Source of the DNA: Pedobacter frigiditerrae
Lineage (GTDB): Bacteria > Bacteroidota > Bacteroidia > Sphingobacteriales > Sphingobacteriaceae
Assembly: GCF_032678705.1 (NCBI RefSeq)
Contig: NZ_JAVTSS010000001.1
Span: 1,364,001-1,428,000 of the forward strand
Direction of reading: 5' to 3'
Length of the DNA stretch: 64,000 nt
In this document: positions 54,892 through 62,651 of the stretch, one piece after another
How the letters are laid out: every line of letters starts with the position of its first letter
How positions within the stretch are numbered: the stretch's first letter is position 1
The notes under the pieces: model-generated
Seen by the model: only the letters and a program-made list of their open reading frames with translations
Told to the model about the DNA's origin: nothing
Database searches by the model: none
Program-made: the position numbers and the translations under genes

Positions 54892-55023
54892 TTAGTACAT
54901 GCAACTGCACATACAATTCATCAGCTGTGAATTACAACGAATTTGATTTACAATAGTAGAAACCGAACCTTGTGGTTTTAAGTTAAGATTTTCGCTTTGC
55001 GAAATTGAATTTAATGTTTTCAT
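54892..55023 (-). CDS. 43-residue Met/Cys-rich leader ORF upstream of metY
   Basis: An open frame from ATG at 55023 to TAA at 54894-54892, too short for usual gene calls, lies between the SAM riboswitch (ending 55060) and metY (starting 54793). Its first 28 residues are ordinary (starting MKTLNSISQSENLNLK); the end is RCNSQLMNCMCSCMY, with three Met and four Cys. Concentration of the regulated amino acids just before the stop is the pattern of attenuator leader peptides. Downstream of its stop CTTCC (54882-54878) can pair with GGAAG (54861-54857), and TCCC/GGGA form a small hairpin, so alternative folds are possible. No classical T-run terminator is evident in the spacer. Existence of the frame is certain; translation and function are inferred. 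Confidence 0.6.
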   Translation of the reverse strand: MKTLNSISQSENLNLKPQGSVSTIVNQIRCNSQLMNCMCSCMY

Positions 55024-55059
55024 CTTTCTTAATTTATATCTCCAATCAACACCATGTTG

Positions 55060-55131
55060 AGTGGTCAGGAATTGGCACCTTCTCCGTTAGGGAGGGTTGC
55101 CAGTGGGTCAAAGAGCCTGTCTCTCGCCACT
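55060..55131 (-). promoter_or_regulatory. SAM-I (S-box) riboswitch aptamer
   Basis: Read on the minus strand: P1 AGTGG pairs with CCACT; then GCGAGAGACAGG, CTCTTTGACCCACTGGCAACC (the conserved SAM-I core with TGGCAACC), CTCC-CTAAC-GGAG as a perfect hairpin, and GAAGGTGCCAATTCCTG before the P1 return. These conserved blocks are specific to SAM-I. It sits 267 nt upstream of metY and should switch off metY-metX-hom when SAM is abundant. TCAACA-TGG-TGTTGA just after P1 (55046-55060) may form part of the expression platform. Confidence 0.92.
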
Positions 55132-55376
55132 TCTTTATAAATCAAAACCTAAACGGTATTGACTTTAATCTAGCTTTCGCCAAATCATATTCCAAAAGTA
55201 GAGTTTTTTATAATTAAATACAAAATTTAATTCTGATTATTTTTTAATGTGTTGTTTTACAGTAGTTTGTTTTATGAATTTAAATTTGGATAAGCTATTA
55301 AGCGTTTTAAAATATCAAAATATATTGATTACAAATAAAGTATACTAACTTTGTAGAGTAAATAAATTTATAACCA
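55132..55376. other. Divergent intergenic region metY leader / cysE
   Basis: Beyond the aptamer this region should hold both promoters. The cysE promoter is visible at 55325-55353. The minus-strand promoter for the riboswitch RNA must lie above 55131 but is not clear. An open frame on the plus strand at 55005-55217 crosses the riboswitch and is not a gene. Confidence 0.5.
55325..55353 (+). promoter_or_regulatory. Promoter for cysE-cysM (TTG - 18 - TAACTTTG)
   Basis: TTG at 55325-55327 and TAACTTTG at 55346-55353, spacer 18 bp, 23 bp before the cysE start codon. Confidence 0.7.
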
Positions 55377-56171
55377 TTGGAAGCCAAATTACTAGATAGC
55401 ATCATTTTTCGTCAAAATCAACAGCAGGTAGTACCATCAAATCAAGCCATTGCAAGCTGGGCTCATGACCTACTTAATCTCCTTTTTCCAGAACGAGGGT
55501 CATCCAGTAATTATACCCAGGATATATTGAAAGGTATTTTTTTTGAACTTAAAGAGGAGTTGCAACTCATATTAAAATCGACTAAAGCTTGTAAGAAGAA
55601 TCACTACAAAGAGATAGCGGAATCTTTTTTTGAACGACTGCCAGAAATTTATCGAAAGCTAAATACAGACCTTTCTGCACTAGTTGATGGCGACCCAGCA
55701 GCACAAAGTGAATTCGAAATTATTAGGTGTTATCCTGGCTTTTTTGCTACCGCGATGTATCGCTTTGCCCATGAGTTATATTTATTAGAAGTGCCTTACA
55801 TCCCCAGAATTATTACAGAATATGCCCATACGATAACCGGCATAGACATTCATCCAGCAGCAAAAATTGGTGAATATCTGTATATTGACCATGGAACCGG
55901 CTTAGTAATTGGTGAAACTACAGAGATAGGTCATCACGTAAAACTTTATCAAGGGGTAACCTTAGGTGCATTAAGTGTTGATAAATCTAAAGGTAATACC
56001 AAAAGACATCCAACTATTGGTAACTATGTAATTATTTATTCTGGTGCTACCATTTTAGGCGGTTTAACTGTTATTGGCGATTATAGTTTAATTGGTGGAA
56101 ACGTGTGGTTAACGATGAGCGTTCCAGAAAATTCTACAGTTTATCATCAGTCAGAAATTAAAATTAAATAA
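55377..56171 (+). CDS. cysE: Serine O-acetyltransferase
   Basis: 264 residues from a TTG start (MEAKLLDSII); no in-frame ATG lies nearby. It makes O-acetylserine for cysteine synthesis. An N-terminal helical domain of about 150 residues is followed by left-handed beta-helix hexapeptide repeats: GIDIHPAAKIGEYLYIDHGTGLVIGETTEIGHHVKLYQGVTLGA, with the catalytic Asp/His in IDHGTG, and HPTIGNYVIIYSGATILGG. The long N-terminal extension resembles the EpsC type. Two bases separate it from cysM. Confidence 0.94.
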   Translation: MEAKLLDSIIFRQNQQQVVPSNQAIASWAHDLLNLLFPERGSSSNYTQDILKGIFFELKEELQLILKSTKACKKNHYKEIAESFFERLPEIYRKLNTDLSALVDGDPAAQSEFEIIRCYPGFFATAMYRFAHELYLLEVPYIPRIITEYAHTITGIDIHPAAKIGEYLYIDHGTGLVIGETTEIGHHVKLYQGVTLGALSVDKSKGNTKRHPTIGNYVIIYSGATILGGLTVIGDYSLIGGNVWLTMSVPENSTVYHQSEIKIK

Positions 56172-56173
56172 GT

Positions 56174-57046
56174 ATGAAGACAATTATAGACTGCATTGGC
56201 AATACACCGTTGGCAGAAATACGCTTTTTAAATCCAAACCCAAACGTAAAAATTTATGCTAAGCTAGAGGGGAATAATCCTGGAGGAAGTGTGAAAGATA
56301 GGGCAGCTTTAAATATGATTCGCAGTGCGATGGAGCGTGGGGAGGTTGATAAAAACACTAAATTGATAGAGGCTACAAGTGGAAATACAGGTATAGCTTT
56401 AGCTATGATTGCCTCAATTTATGGTATTGAAATAGAATTAGTAATGCCATCGAGTTCTACAAAAGAGCGAACTTTAACCATGCAAGCTTTTGGTGCTAAA
56501 GTTACTTTGTTAGATTCTATTGAAGTATGCAGGGATTATGCCGAGGAGAAAGGAAAACAATTAGGGTATTTTCTGCTAAATCAATTTGCGAACCCCGATA
56601 ATTATTTAGCACATTATAAAACCACTGGTCCAGAGATTTGGGGAGAAACCAATGGTGAAATTACTCATTTTGTAAGCAGTATGGGAACCACAGGTAGTAT
56701 CATGGGTAATTCTCGATATTTAAAGGAGAAAAATCCAAATGTTCAAATCATAGGTTGCCAACCAACAGAAGAGTCATCTATTCCTGGAATTCGCCGCTGG
56801 CCAATTGAATATTTACCTAGAATCTATGAGCCAGAGCGTGTAGATAGAATTATGGATGTTTCTCAGCAAGATGCGATTATAGCAACCAGAGCTTTAGCAA
56901 AAAAAGAAGGCATTTTTGCGGGAATGAGCAGTGGTGGTGCTTTACATTGTGCACTTAAACTGGCAGAAGAGCTGGAGAGCGGTTTGATTGTGTTTATCGC
57001 CTGCGATAGAGGAGATAGGTATTTAAGTAGCGATTTGTTTGGGTAG
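56174..57046 (+). CDS. cysM: Cysteine synthase B
   Basis: 290 residues. It replaces the acetyl group of O-acetylserine with sulfide (or thiosulfate). PLP lysine in NNPGGSVKDRAALNMI (about residue 42), substrate loop IEATSGNTGIALAMIA, phosphate loop SSMGTTGSIMGNSRYL, and the CysM-type EESSIPGIRRWPIEYLPRIYE segment, which distinguishes it from CysK. Translated with cysE from one promoter. Confidence 0.94.
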   Translation: MKTIIDCIGNTPLAEIRFLNPNPNVKIYAKLEGNNPGGSVKDRAALNMIRSAMERGEVDKNTKLIEATSGNTGIALAMIASIYGIEIELVMPSSSTKERTLTMQAFGAKVTLLDSIEVCRDYAEEKGKQLGYFLLNQFANPDNYLAHYKTTGPEIWGETNGEITHFVSSMGTTGSIMGNSRYLKEKNPNVQIIGCQPTEESSIPGIRRWPIEYLPRIYEPERVDRIMDVSQQDAIIATRALAKKEGIFAGMSSGGALHCALKLAEELESGLIVFIACDRGDRYLSSDLFG

Positions 57047-57168
57047 GCATTACTAAGCGTCATTGCCAGCTTGACTGGCAATCGTAATGCTAATTATAGG
57101 TTGAAGAGAGATTTTTTTATCGCTGCCTGTTAAATTTATATCGCATTAAGATGCCCAATAAGCAGATG

Positions 57169-58284
57169 CTAACGCAAAGCCTTCTCTAAATCAGCAATTA
57201 AATCATCTATATGTTCTAAACCAACAGAAATCCGAATTAAATTTTGTGGTGTTTTAGTATCTGGACCTTCTACTGAAGCACGATGTTCTATTAAGCTTTC
57301 TACACCACCTAGGCTTGTAGCTTGAGCAAATATTTTCACGCTATTTACCACTTTTCGGGCAGCTATTGCATCGCCTTTAACTAAGATAGAAAGCATTCCG
57401 CCAAAATCTTTCATTTGTTTTTTTGCAATCTCGTATTGAGCATGAGATTTTAAACCAGGATAATAAACAGCCTCAACCTTGGGATGTGCTTCTAAATATT
57501 CAGCTAGTTTCATTGCATTTTCACAATGGCCTTTAATTCTATAAGCTAAGGTTTTAATGCTTCTTAGTAACAAGAAACAATCAAAAGGTGAAGGTACAGC
57601 ACCACCAGTTTGCTGAACATTTATAACCCTTTCCCAAAATTCATTCTTTTTAGCCGTTGTTAAAGCACCTCCTAAAACATCGCTATGGCCACCAATATAT
57701 TTAGTAGTAGAGTGCATTACGATATCTGCACCTAATTTTATAGGATTTTGTAGAATAGGAGAGGCAAAGGTGCTATCTACAGTAAGCATCAAATTATGTT
57801 TTTTACAGATGTTTGCTAACCCTTGTATGTCTGTAACTTTTAACAAAGGATTTGATGGTGTTTCTGCCCAAATCATCACCGTGTTCGGTTTAATGAAACT
57901 TTCTATATTATCTAAATCTGTTAAGTCAGCAAAATCAAACGTTAGTACATCATTAAAAATAGTGAGTAGTTGTTTTTTTAATCCCCAGTACATATCATCA
58001 GGGCAAATAATATGGCTGCCAGCTTTTAAAGCCTGAAAAACAGTCATTCCAGCCGTGTTACCAGATGAAAATGCACAAGTATCTTCTCCAAATTCTAATT
58101 CTGTAATTACTTTTTCTAATGAAGAGCGATTGGGATTGCTAGCTCTGCTATAAATGTGTCCACCCGGATAACCACCATCTTCTCCTCTTAAAAAAGTGGT
58201 AGATAAACTAATTGGCATAGTTACATCGCCTGTGGCACTTTTAACTAAATTGAGCGCATGGATAGCAGTAGTTTCTGGTTTCAT
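57169..58284 (-). CDS. Trans-sulfuration PLP enzyme (cystathionine gamma-synthase/beta-lyase group)
   Basis: 371 residues from MKPETTAIHALN (an ATG three codons upstream is also possible). Cys/Met-metabolism PLP family: SLSTTFLRGEDGGYPGGHIYSRASNPNRSSLE, AETPSNPLLKVTDI, and the PLP lysine in MHSTTKYIGGHSDVLGG. The shorter length (about 370-380) and ESLIEHRAS near the C-terminus fit cystathionine gamma-synthase, beta-lyase or gamma-lyase. The exact reaction cannot be settled by eye. Convergent with cysM and separated from the sulfhydrylase operon, so it probably links cysteine and homocysteine. Confidence 0.88.
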   Translation of the reverse strand: MKPETTAIHALNLVKSATGDVTMPISLSTTFLRGEDGGYPGGHIYSRASNPNRSSLEKVITELEFGEDTCAFSSGNTAGMTVFQALKAGSHIICPDDMYWGLKKQLLTIFNDVLTFDFADLTDLDNIESFIKPNTVMIWAETPSNPLLKVTDIQGLANICKKHNLMLTVDSTFASPILQNPIKLGADIVMHSTTKYIGGHSDVLGGALTTAKKNEFWERVINVQQTGGAVPSPFDCFLLLRSIKTLAYRIKGHCENAMKLAEYLEAHPKVEAVYYPGLKSHAQYEIAKKQMKDFGGMLSILVKGDAIAARKVVNSVKIFAQATSLGGVESLIEHRASVEGPDTKTPQNLIRISVGLEHIDDLIADLEKALR

Positions 58285-58386
58285 TTTAAACACGATTAGA
58301 AATTATAATAACAAAGCTAAATTTTTATCTTCCTAAATTTCACTTTTGGCAAGATTTATGTAATTAGCTAATCAAAAAACAAGTAT

Positions 58387-58881
58387 ATGAAAAGAATATT
58401 TTTAATAGCAGCCTTAGTTTGTAGTTCTATAATAGTGTTACAAAGCTGCTCTCCGAAAACTACAGCTGCAGGTGCTGTATCAGCAAAAAGAGGTGATGTA
58501 ACAGGTAATTGGGTAATTAACAATGTAACTTTTGAAGGAATTCCTGACGTTGCCATTAAATCTTTCTTGGGCGAAAGCTCTTATAAATGTTTTATAGGCA
58601 GTACTTGGAGCTTAACTAACAGTGGAAATGGAAGTTACAGTTTACCAGCAAGTGCTAGTTGTGCAGCCAAAACCCAAGCAATTTTCTGGTCCGTAAGTCC
58701 AGCTGATGGAACTTTCCAATACAAACAGTTATTTGAAGGTGATAAAGCTAAAAACGTAACATCAGGTTACAGATTGGCATTAGCATCTGCTGATGATAAC
58801 ATGATGGTAATTAAATCTCCAATTGAATACGGGGGAAGAACTGCTTATGTTGTTTTGAATTTTGCAAAAGCAGCTAAATAG
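58387..58881 (+). CDS. Lipocalin-like lipoprotein
   Basis: 164 residues with lipobox LQSC at about residue 21. The mature part, DVTGNWVINNVTFEGIPDVAIKSFLGESSYKCFIGSTWSLTNSGNGSYSLP, is a beta-rich lipocalin-like domain frequently found in Bacteroidota, with one disulfide candidate pair (KCFIGS and SCAAK). Function unknown; probably at the outer membrane. It has its own terminator at 58908-58934. Confidence 0.85.
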   Translation: MKRIFLIAALVCSSIIVLQSCSPKTTAAGAVSAKRGDVTGNWVINNVTFEGIPDVAIKSFLGESSYKCFIGSTWSLTNSGNGSYSLPASASCAAKTQAIFWSVSPADGTFQYKQLFEGDKAKNVTSGYRLALASADDNMMVIKSPIEYGGRTAYVVLNFAKAAK

Positions 58882-58907
58882 TTTAATACGAATTTGTCTC
58901 GATAAAA

Positions 58908-58934
58908 AAGCTCCAATGAAAATTGGGGCTTTTA
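58908..58934 (+). terminator. Rho-independent terminator after lipoprotein gene
   Basis: AAGCTCCAAT (58908-58917) pairs with ATTGGGGCTT (58922-58931, one G-U) closing a GAAA-type tetraloop, followed by TTATTGTTT. Confidence 0.85.
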
Positions 58935-58990
58935 TTGTTTCTAAATAAGCCATTTTTACAAGAAAATGATGTTCAATTAGGGCAATGTTG

Positions 58991-58998
58991 TACTTTTG
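58991..58998 (+). promoter_or_regulatory. Putative -7 box for mqnE (TACTTTTG)
   Basis: Matches TAnnTTTG, 23 bp before the GTG start; the -33 element is weak (GTTCAATT around 58971-58978). Confidence 0.5.
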
Positions 58999-59021
58999 CG
59001 TAAACATAAAAAAGAATTACG

Positions 59022-60206
59022 GTGCAGGCTTTAGACATTCTTCTTCAAAATCCAAATCTTCCAACTCCATTAAAGGTTATTGCTCAAAAAGTTCAAAATC
59101 ACCAACGCATTACTTTTGATGATGGTGTATATCTATATGAAAATGCAGAACTAGGTTATTTAGGAGTTTTAGCAAATTTTGTTAGAGAAGAAAAGCATGG
59201 CGATAAAACTTATTTCAACAGAAATTTCCATTTGGAGCCTACCAATCTTTGTGTTTACGATTGTAAATTTTGTTCCTATTCTCGTTTAATTAAACAGAAG
59301 GAAGAAGGTTGGGCATTAACAATGGAAGAAATGTTAGACATTGTTAAAAAATACGATGGAGAGCCCGTTACAGAAGTTCACATTGTTGGCGGTGTTTTGC
59401 CGCAGTACGATGTTGCTTTTTATTCTGCCTTATTTACCGCAATTAAAAAACACAGACCAGATTTACACGTAAAGGCTTTAACACCTGTTGAATATCATTA
59501 TATCTTTAAAAAAGCTAAAATTGATTATGCAACTGGGATGAAGTTGATGAAGGAAGCTGGATTGGAATCAATTCCAGGTGGAGGTGCAGAGATATTTCAT
59601 CCAGAAATTAGAGAGCAGATTGCTAAGGATAAATGTACTGGGGAGCAGTGGTTAGCCATACACGAAGAATGGCATAAATTAGGAATGCGCTCTAATGCGA
59701 CCATGTTATATGGTCACATAGAAAAATTTGAGCATCGTGTAGATCACATGGAGCAGTTGCGTCAGTTGCAAGACAAAACCAGGGGCTTTCAAACTTTTAT
59801 CCCTTTGAAGTTCAGAAATCAGCATAATCAAATGAGCAATGTGCCTGAAGTTTCGGTAATTGAAGATTTAAGGAATTATGCCATTGCTAGAATTTATATG
59901 GACAACTTTGACCACATCAAAGCTTATTGGGCTATGATTAGCAGAGAAACTGCTCAAATGTCTCTAAACTTTGGCGTTGACGATATCGATGGAACATTGG
60001 ATGATACCACTAAAATCTATTCGATGGCAGGTGCTGAAGAGCAAAACCCTGCAATGAGCACCAAAGAATTGGTTAATTTAATTAAACAAGTTGGTCGCAA
60101 ACCAATTGAAAGAGATACTTTATACAATGTGGTAACTGATTTTACTGATGTTGTTTTTGAAGAAGATGTTAAACCACAATACTATAAATTGCCTGTAATT
60201 AATTAA
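59022..60206 (+). CDS. mqnE: Aminofutalosine synthase (radical SAM)
   Basis: 394 residues with a GTG start. The radical-SAM cluster motif is CVYDCKFCSYSR (CxxxCxxC, about residues 79-90), preceded by NFHLEPTNL. The GGVLPQ and PGGGAEIFHPEIRE segments are typical of MqnE/MqnC; the overall pattern fits MqnE, which joins 3-(1-carboxyvinyloxy)benzoate with adenosyl radical to give aminofutalosine. mqnA lies 786 bp downstream, giving the first two steps of the futalosine menaquinone pathway. Confidence 0.92.
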   Translation: MQALDILLQNPNLPTPLKVIAQKVQNHQRITFDDGVYLYENAELGYLGVLANFVREEKHGDKTYFNRNFHLEPTNLCVYDCKFCSYSRLIKQKEEGWALTMEEMLDIVKKYDGEPVTEVHIVGGVLPQYDVAFYSALFTAIKKHRPDLHVKALTPVEYHYIFKKAKIDYATGMKLMKEAGLESIPGGGAEIFHPEIREQIAKDKCTGEQWLAIHEEWHKLGMRSNATMLYGHIEKFEHRVDHMEQLRQLQDKTRGFQTFIPLKFRNQHNQMSNVPEVSVIEDLRNYAIARIYMDNFDHIKAYWAMISRETAQMSLNFGVDDIDGTLDDTTKIYSMAGAEEQNPAMSTKELVNLIKQVGRKPIERDTLYNVVTDFTDVVFEEDVKPQYYKLPVIN

Positions 60207-60213
60207 TATCGAG

Positions 60214-60262
60214 TGATTGAATTTTGAATGATCGAGTAGTATAATCATTCAAAATTCAATCA
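60214..60262. repeat. Perfect 19-bp inverted repeat
   Basis: TGATTGAATTTTGAATGAT (60214-60232) and its exact reverse complement (60244-60262) around an 11-nt spacer. It fills most of the 74-bp gap between mqnE and the phosphatase gene and may work as a terminator or RNA processing site. Confidence 0.9.
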
Positions 60263-60280
60263 TTCTCTAATTCAATATTT

Positions 60281-60889
60281 GTGAAAGAAATATACATCAT
60301 CCGCCACGGCGAAACAGAATTAAACAGGCAAGGAATTGTACAAGGTAGAGGAGTGGATAGTGACTTGAATGATACAGGAAGAGTCCAAGCAGCTGCTTTT
60401 TTTAATCGCTACAAAGATATCCAATTCGATAAGATATATACTTCTGCCTTAAAGAGAACGCATCAAACAGTTCAACAATTTATTGATTTAGGTTTACCTT
60501 GGGAACAACACGAAGGCATAGATGAGTTGGCTTGGGGATTGTGGGAAGGTCAGCCGAATACCCCAGAAGCAAGACACGCATTTTTAGAGATTGTAGAAAA
60601 ATGGCAAGGTGGCAATTACGAGGCTAAATTTGAAGGTGGCGAAAGTCCTAATGATGTGATGTTGAGGATGCACGAAACCATTGAATTGATAAAAAGCAGA
60701 ACTGACGAAAAGAGGATTTTGGTCTGTATGCATGGCAGAGCGATGCGTTTATTGTTGTGCATGTTACTTAAAAAGCCTTTCTCAGAAATGGGTGATTTCC
60801 CACATCAAAATACAACGCTTTATAAAATGGAGTTTACCGATGGGCAGTTTTCAGTAATCGATTTTAATAATACAGACCATTTAAAATAA
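60281..60889 (+). CDS. Histidine phosphatase family protein
   Basis: 202 residues, GTG start. Phosphoglycerate-mutase-like fold with the phosphohistidine motif IYIIRHGETELNRQG, GRGVDSDLNDTGRVQA, TSALKRTHQT, the acid segment DELAWGLWEGQP and second histidine in ILVCMHGRAMRLLL. Probably a phosphatase acting on a small metabolite. It lies between two menaquinone genes, but no step of that pathway is known to need it. Confidence 0.92.
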   Translation: MKEIYIIRHGETELNRQGIVQGRGVDSDLNDTGRVQAAAFFNRYKDIQFDKIYTSALKRTHQTVQQFIDLGLPWEQHEGIDELAWGLWEGQPNTPEARHAFLEIVEKWQGGNYEAKFEGGESPNDVMLRMHETIELIKSRTDEKRILVCMHGRAMRLLLCMLLKKPFSEMGDFPHQNTTLYKMEFTDGQFSVIDFNNTDHLK

Positions 60890-60895
60890 TAACTC

Positions 60896-60972
60896 ACCAT
60901 CTAAGAAATCTAAGGGCATCTGAGTATGATTTTTAAAGGCTGTCTTAGCTTTTCTAAGCTCTCTTAGATGGT
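60896..60972. repeat. ACCATCTAAG...CTTAGATGGT inverted repeat, copy 2
   Basis: The ends (60896-60905 and 60963-60972) are the same 10-base words as in 23811-23908. The inside contains TCTAAG/CTTAGC words. Confidence 0.85.
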
Positions 60973-60992
60973 AAAGAAGGAGTAAAACTAAA

Positions 60993-61718
60993 GTGAATAA
61001 AATAAAAATATCAGCCGTTTCTTATACCAATACCAAACCATTTATTTACGGAATTGAAAGAAGTGAAGTAATCAATCAGATAGATTTAAGCTTAGATATT
61101 CCTTCAGATTGTGCTGCTAAACTAATTAGTAACCAAGTTGATATAGGTTTAATACCAGTTGCTGCCATTCCTTTTGTGCCTAATGCAAACATTATTGGTT
61201 CTTATTGTATTGGTTCTGTTGGTGCGGTAAATTCCGTATTCATATTTTCTAAAGTTCCGGCAGCTGAGATAAAGACTTTAAAACTTGATTCGCAATCTAG
61301 AACATCAAATAATTTAGCTAAGGTTCTACTTAAATTTTATTTTAAGGTTGATGTAGAATTTATAACAGAAGAGGTAACTGTTACCGATGCCATTGTTTTG
61401 ATTGGCGATAGAACTTTTGGGCGTAAAGCTGATTTTGCCTACGCTTATGATATGGGTGAGGAGTGGATGAAGTTTACAGGTTTGCCATTTGTATATGCTG
61501 CTTGGGTAGCCAATAAAGAAATTCCATTAGCATTTGTAACTGAGTTTGACAAAGCCTTAAAGTTTGGTTTAGCACATAGAAAAGAAGTTTTAAAGGAATT
61601 AAAATCTATAACAAATTTTGATTTAGATGATTATTTGTTGAACAAGTTGAACTTTGAATTGACTGCTGATAAAAGAAAAGCACTAAATTTATTTCTGAGT
61701 TATATTGAACAATTGTAA
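60993..61718 (+). CDS. mqnA: Chorismate dehydratase
   Basis: 241 residues, GTG start. Periplasmic-binding-protein-like fold used here as a cytoplasmic enzyme that dehydrates chorismate, the entry to the futalosine pathway. Features: KISAVSYTNTKPFIYGIER, ISNQVDIGLIPVAAIPFV, the SYCIGSVGAVNSVFIFSK loop, SRTSNNLAKVLLKFYF and FAYAYDMGEEWMKFTGLPFVYAAW. No export signal is present, as expected. Confidence 0.92.
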   Translation: MNKIKISAVSYTNTKPFIYGIERSEVINQIDLSLDIPSDCAAKLISNQVDIGLIPVAAIPFVPNANIIGSYCIGSVGAVNSVFIFSKVPAAEIKTLKLDSQSRTSNNLAKVLLKFYFKVDVEFITEEVTVTDAIVLIGDRTFGRKADFAYAYDMGEEWMKFTGLPFVYAAWVANKEIPLAFVTEFDKALKFGLAHRKEVLKELKSITNFDLDDYLLNKLNFELTADKRKALNLFLSYIEQL

Positions 61719-61781
61719 AAGGTATCTGCTATACTTGTTGAATCATCTAATATAAGTTAACTTGTTTATTGATTTGTGGTT

Positions 61782-62555
61782 ATGCAAGAAGACTTTGAAA
61801 AAATAGTACGTATTTTCAGTATCTCAACCATTAGGTACATCCTTTTCGCAGGCATTCCTTTTGTGTTGTATTATATTGTCTTAAGCTCAAAATCTAAAAA
61901 GGCCAAAATACAAGCGAGGTTATCGAGTAAACAAGATTATAAAAGAGAGCTTGTTTATTCGTTCCAAATGATAGTTGTAACTACATTAATTGGCTATTTC
62001 ATCCTATTTACTCCATTTACTGCCTACACAAAAATATATCAAGACGTTAATGAATATCCAATTTGGTGGATATTTGTTAGTGTGCTTATTTGTTTAATTA
62101 TCCATGATACTTATTTTTATTGGATGCATCGATTGTTGCATCAACCTAAAGTATTTAGGTTGGTACACTTGGTTCATCACAAGTCTACAAATCCATCGCC
62201 TTTTACTTCCTATTCTTTCAGTTTATTAGAAACTATTGCTGAGAATGCGGTTATTATTTTAATTGTTTTGTTTTTACCGATGCATAAGTTGGGGATTATT
62301 CTTTTTGTTTTGGTTGGTTTTATCATCAATGTGTATGGTCACTTAGGTTATGAAACAGCTCCTAAATGGTTTAGAAATTCTTTCCTATTTCAAATTATAA
62401 ATACATCGGTACATCATAATTTACATCACAGTAAGTTTAATGGTAATTACGGCTTGTATTTTAGGATATGGGATAGGTTGTGTAAGACTGAAAATCCGAA
62501 TTATGTTCAGGAATATGATAGGGTTCAATCTAATAGATTTGGGTTAAAAAATTAA
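61782..62555 (+). CDS. Sterol desaturase/fatty acid hydroxylase family membrane protein
   Basis: 257 residues from MQEDFEKIV (a GTG two codons upstream is possible). Four to five TM segments and the di-iron histidine clusters HDTYFYWMHRLLH, HLVHHKST and the C-terminal HHNLHHSKFN. Bacteroidota members hydroxylate carotenoids, fatty acids or sphingolipids. No neighbour indicates which. Its stop abuts the repeats that precede the Fic gene. Confidence 0.9.
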   Translation: MQEDFEKIVRIFSISTIRYILFAGIPFVLYYIVLSSKSKKAKIQARLSSKQDYKRELVYSFQMIVVTTLIGYFILFTPFTAYTKIYQDVNEYPIWWIFVSVLICLIIHDTYFYWMHRLLHQPKVFRLVHLVHHKSTNPSPFTSYSFSLLETIAENAVIILIVLFLPMHKLGIILFVLVGFIINVYGHLGYETAPKWFRNSFLFQIINTSVHHNLHHSKFNGNYGLYFRIWDRLCKTENPNYVQEYDRVQSNRFGLKN

Positions 62556-62580
62556 TCGACTCACGATATAATAGAAAATT

Positions 62581-62651
62581 GAGCCGAATAAAAATTTAAT
62601 TGGCTCATAAAATACGTATATTTAAGCCGAATAAAAATTTAATCGGCTCAT
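62581..62651 (+). promoter_or_regulatory. Twin inverted repeats at the fic promoter and start codon
   Basis: GAGCCGAATAAAAATTTAATTGGCTCAT (62581-62608) and AGCCGAATAAAAATTTAATCGGCTCAT (62625-62651) are two near-identical inverted repeats (AGCCGA/TCGGCT arms) 44 bp apart. A decayed half-site TTAATCGACTCA lies at 62552-62563. TATATTTA between them could be the -7 box. The second copy contains the first two bases of the start codon, so a bound protein or RNA hairpin would block both transcription and translation. Confidence 0.7.

Noticed and set aside
55005..55217. 70-codon plus-strand frame upstream of cysE
   Set aside because: It runs across the SAM riboswitch on the opposite strand and has no recognisable protein features.
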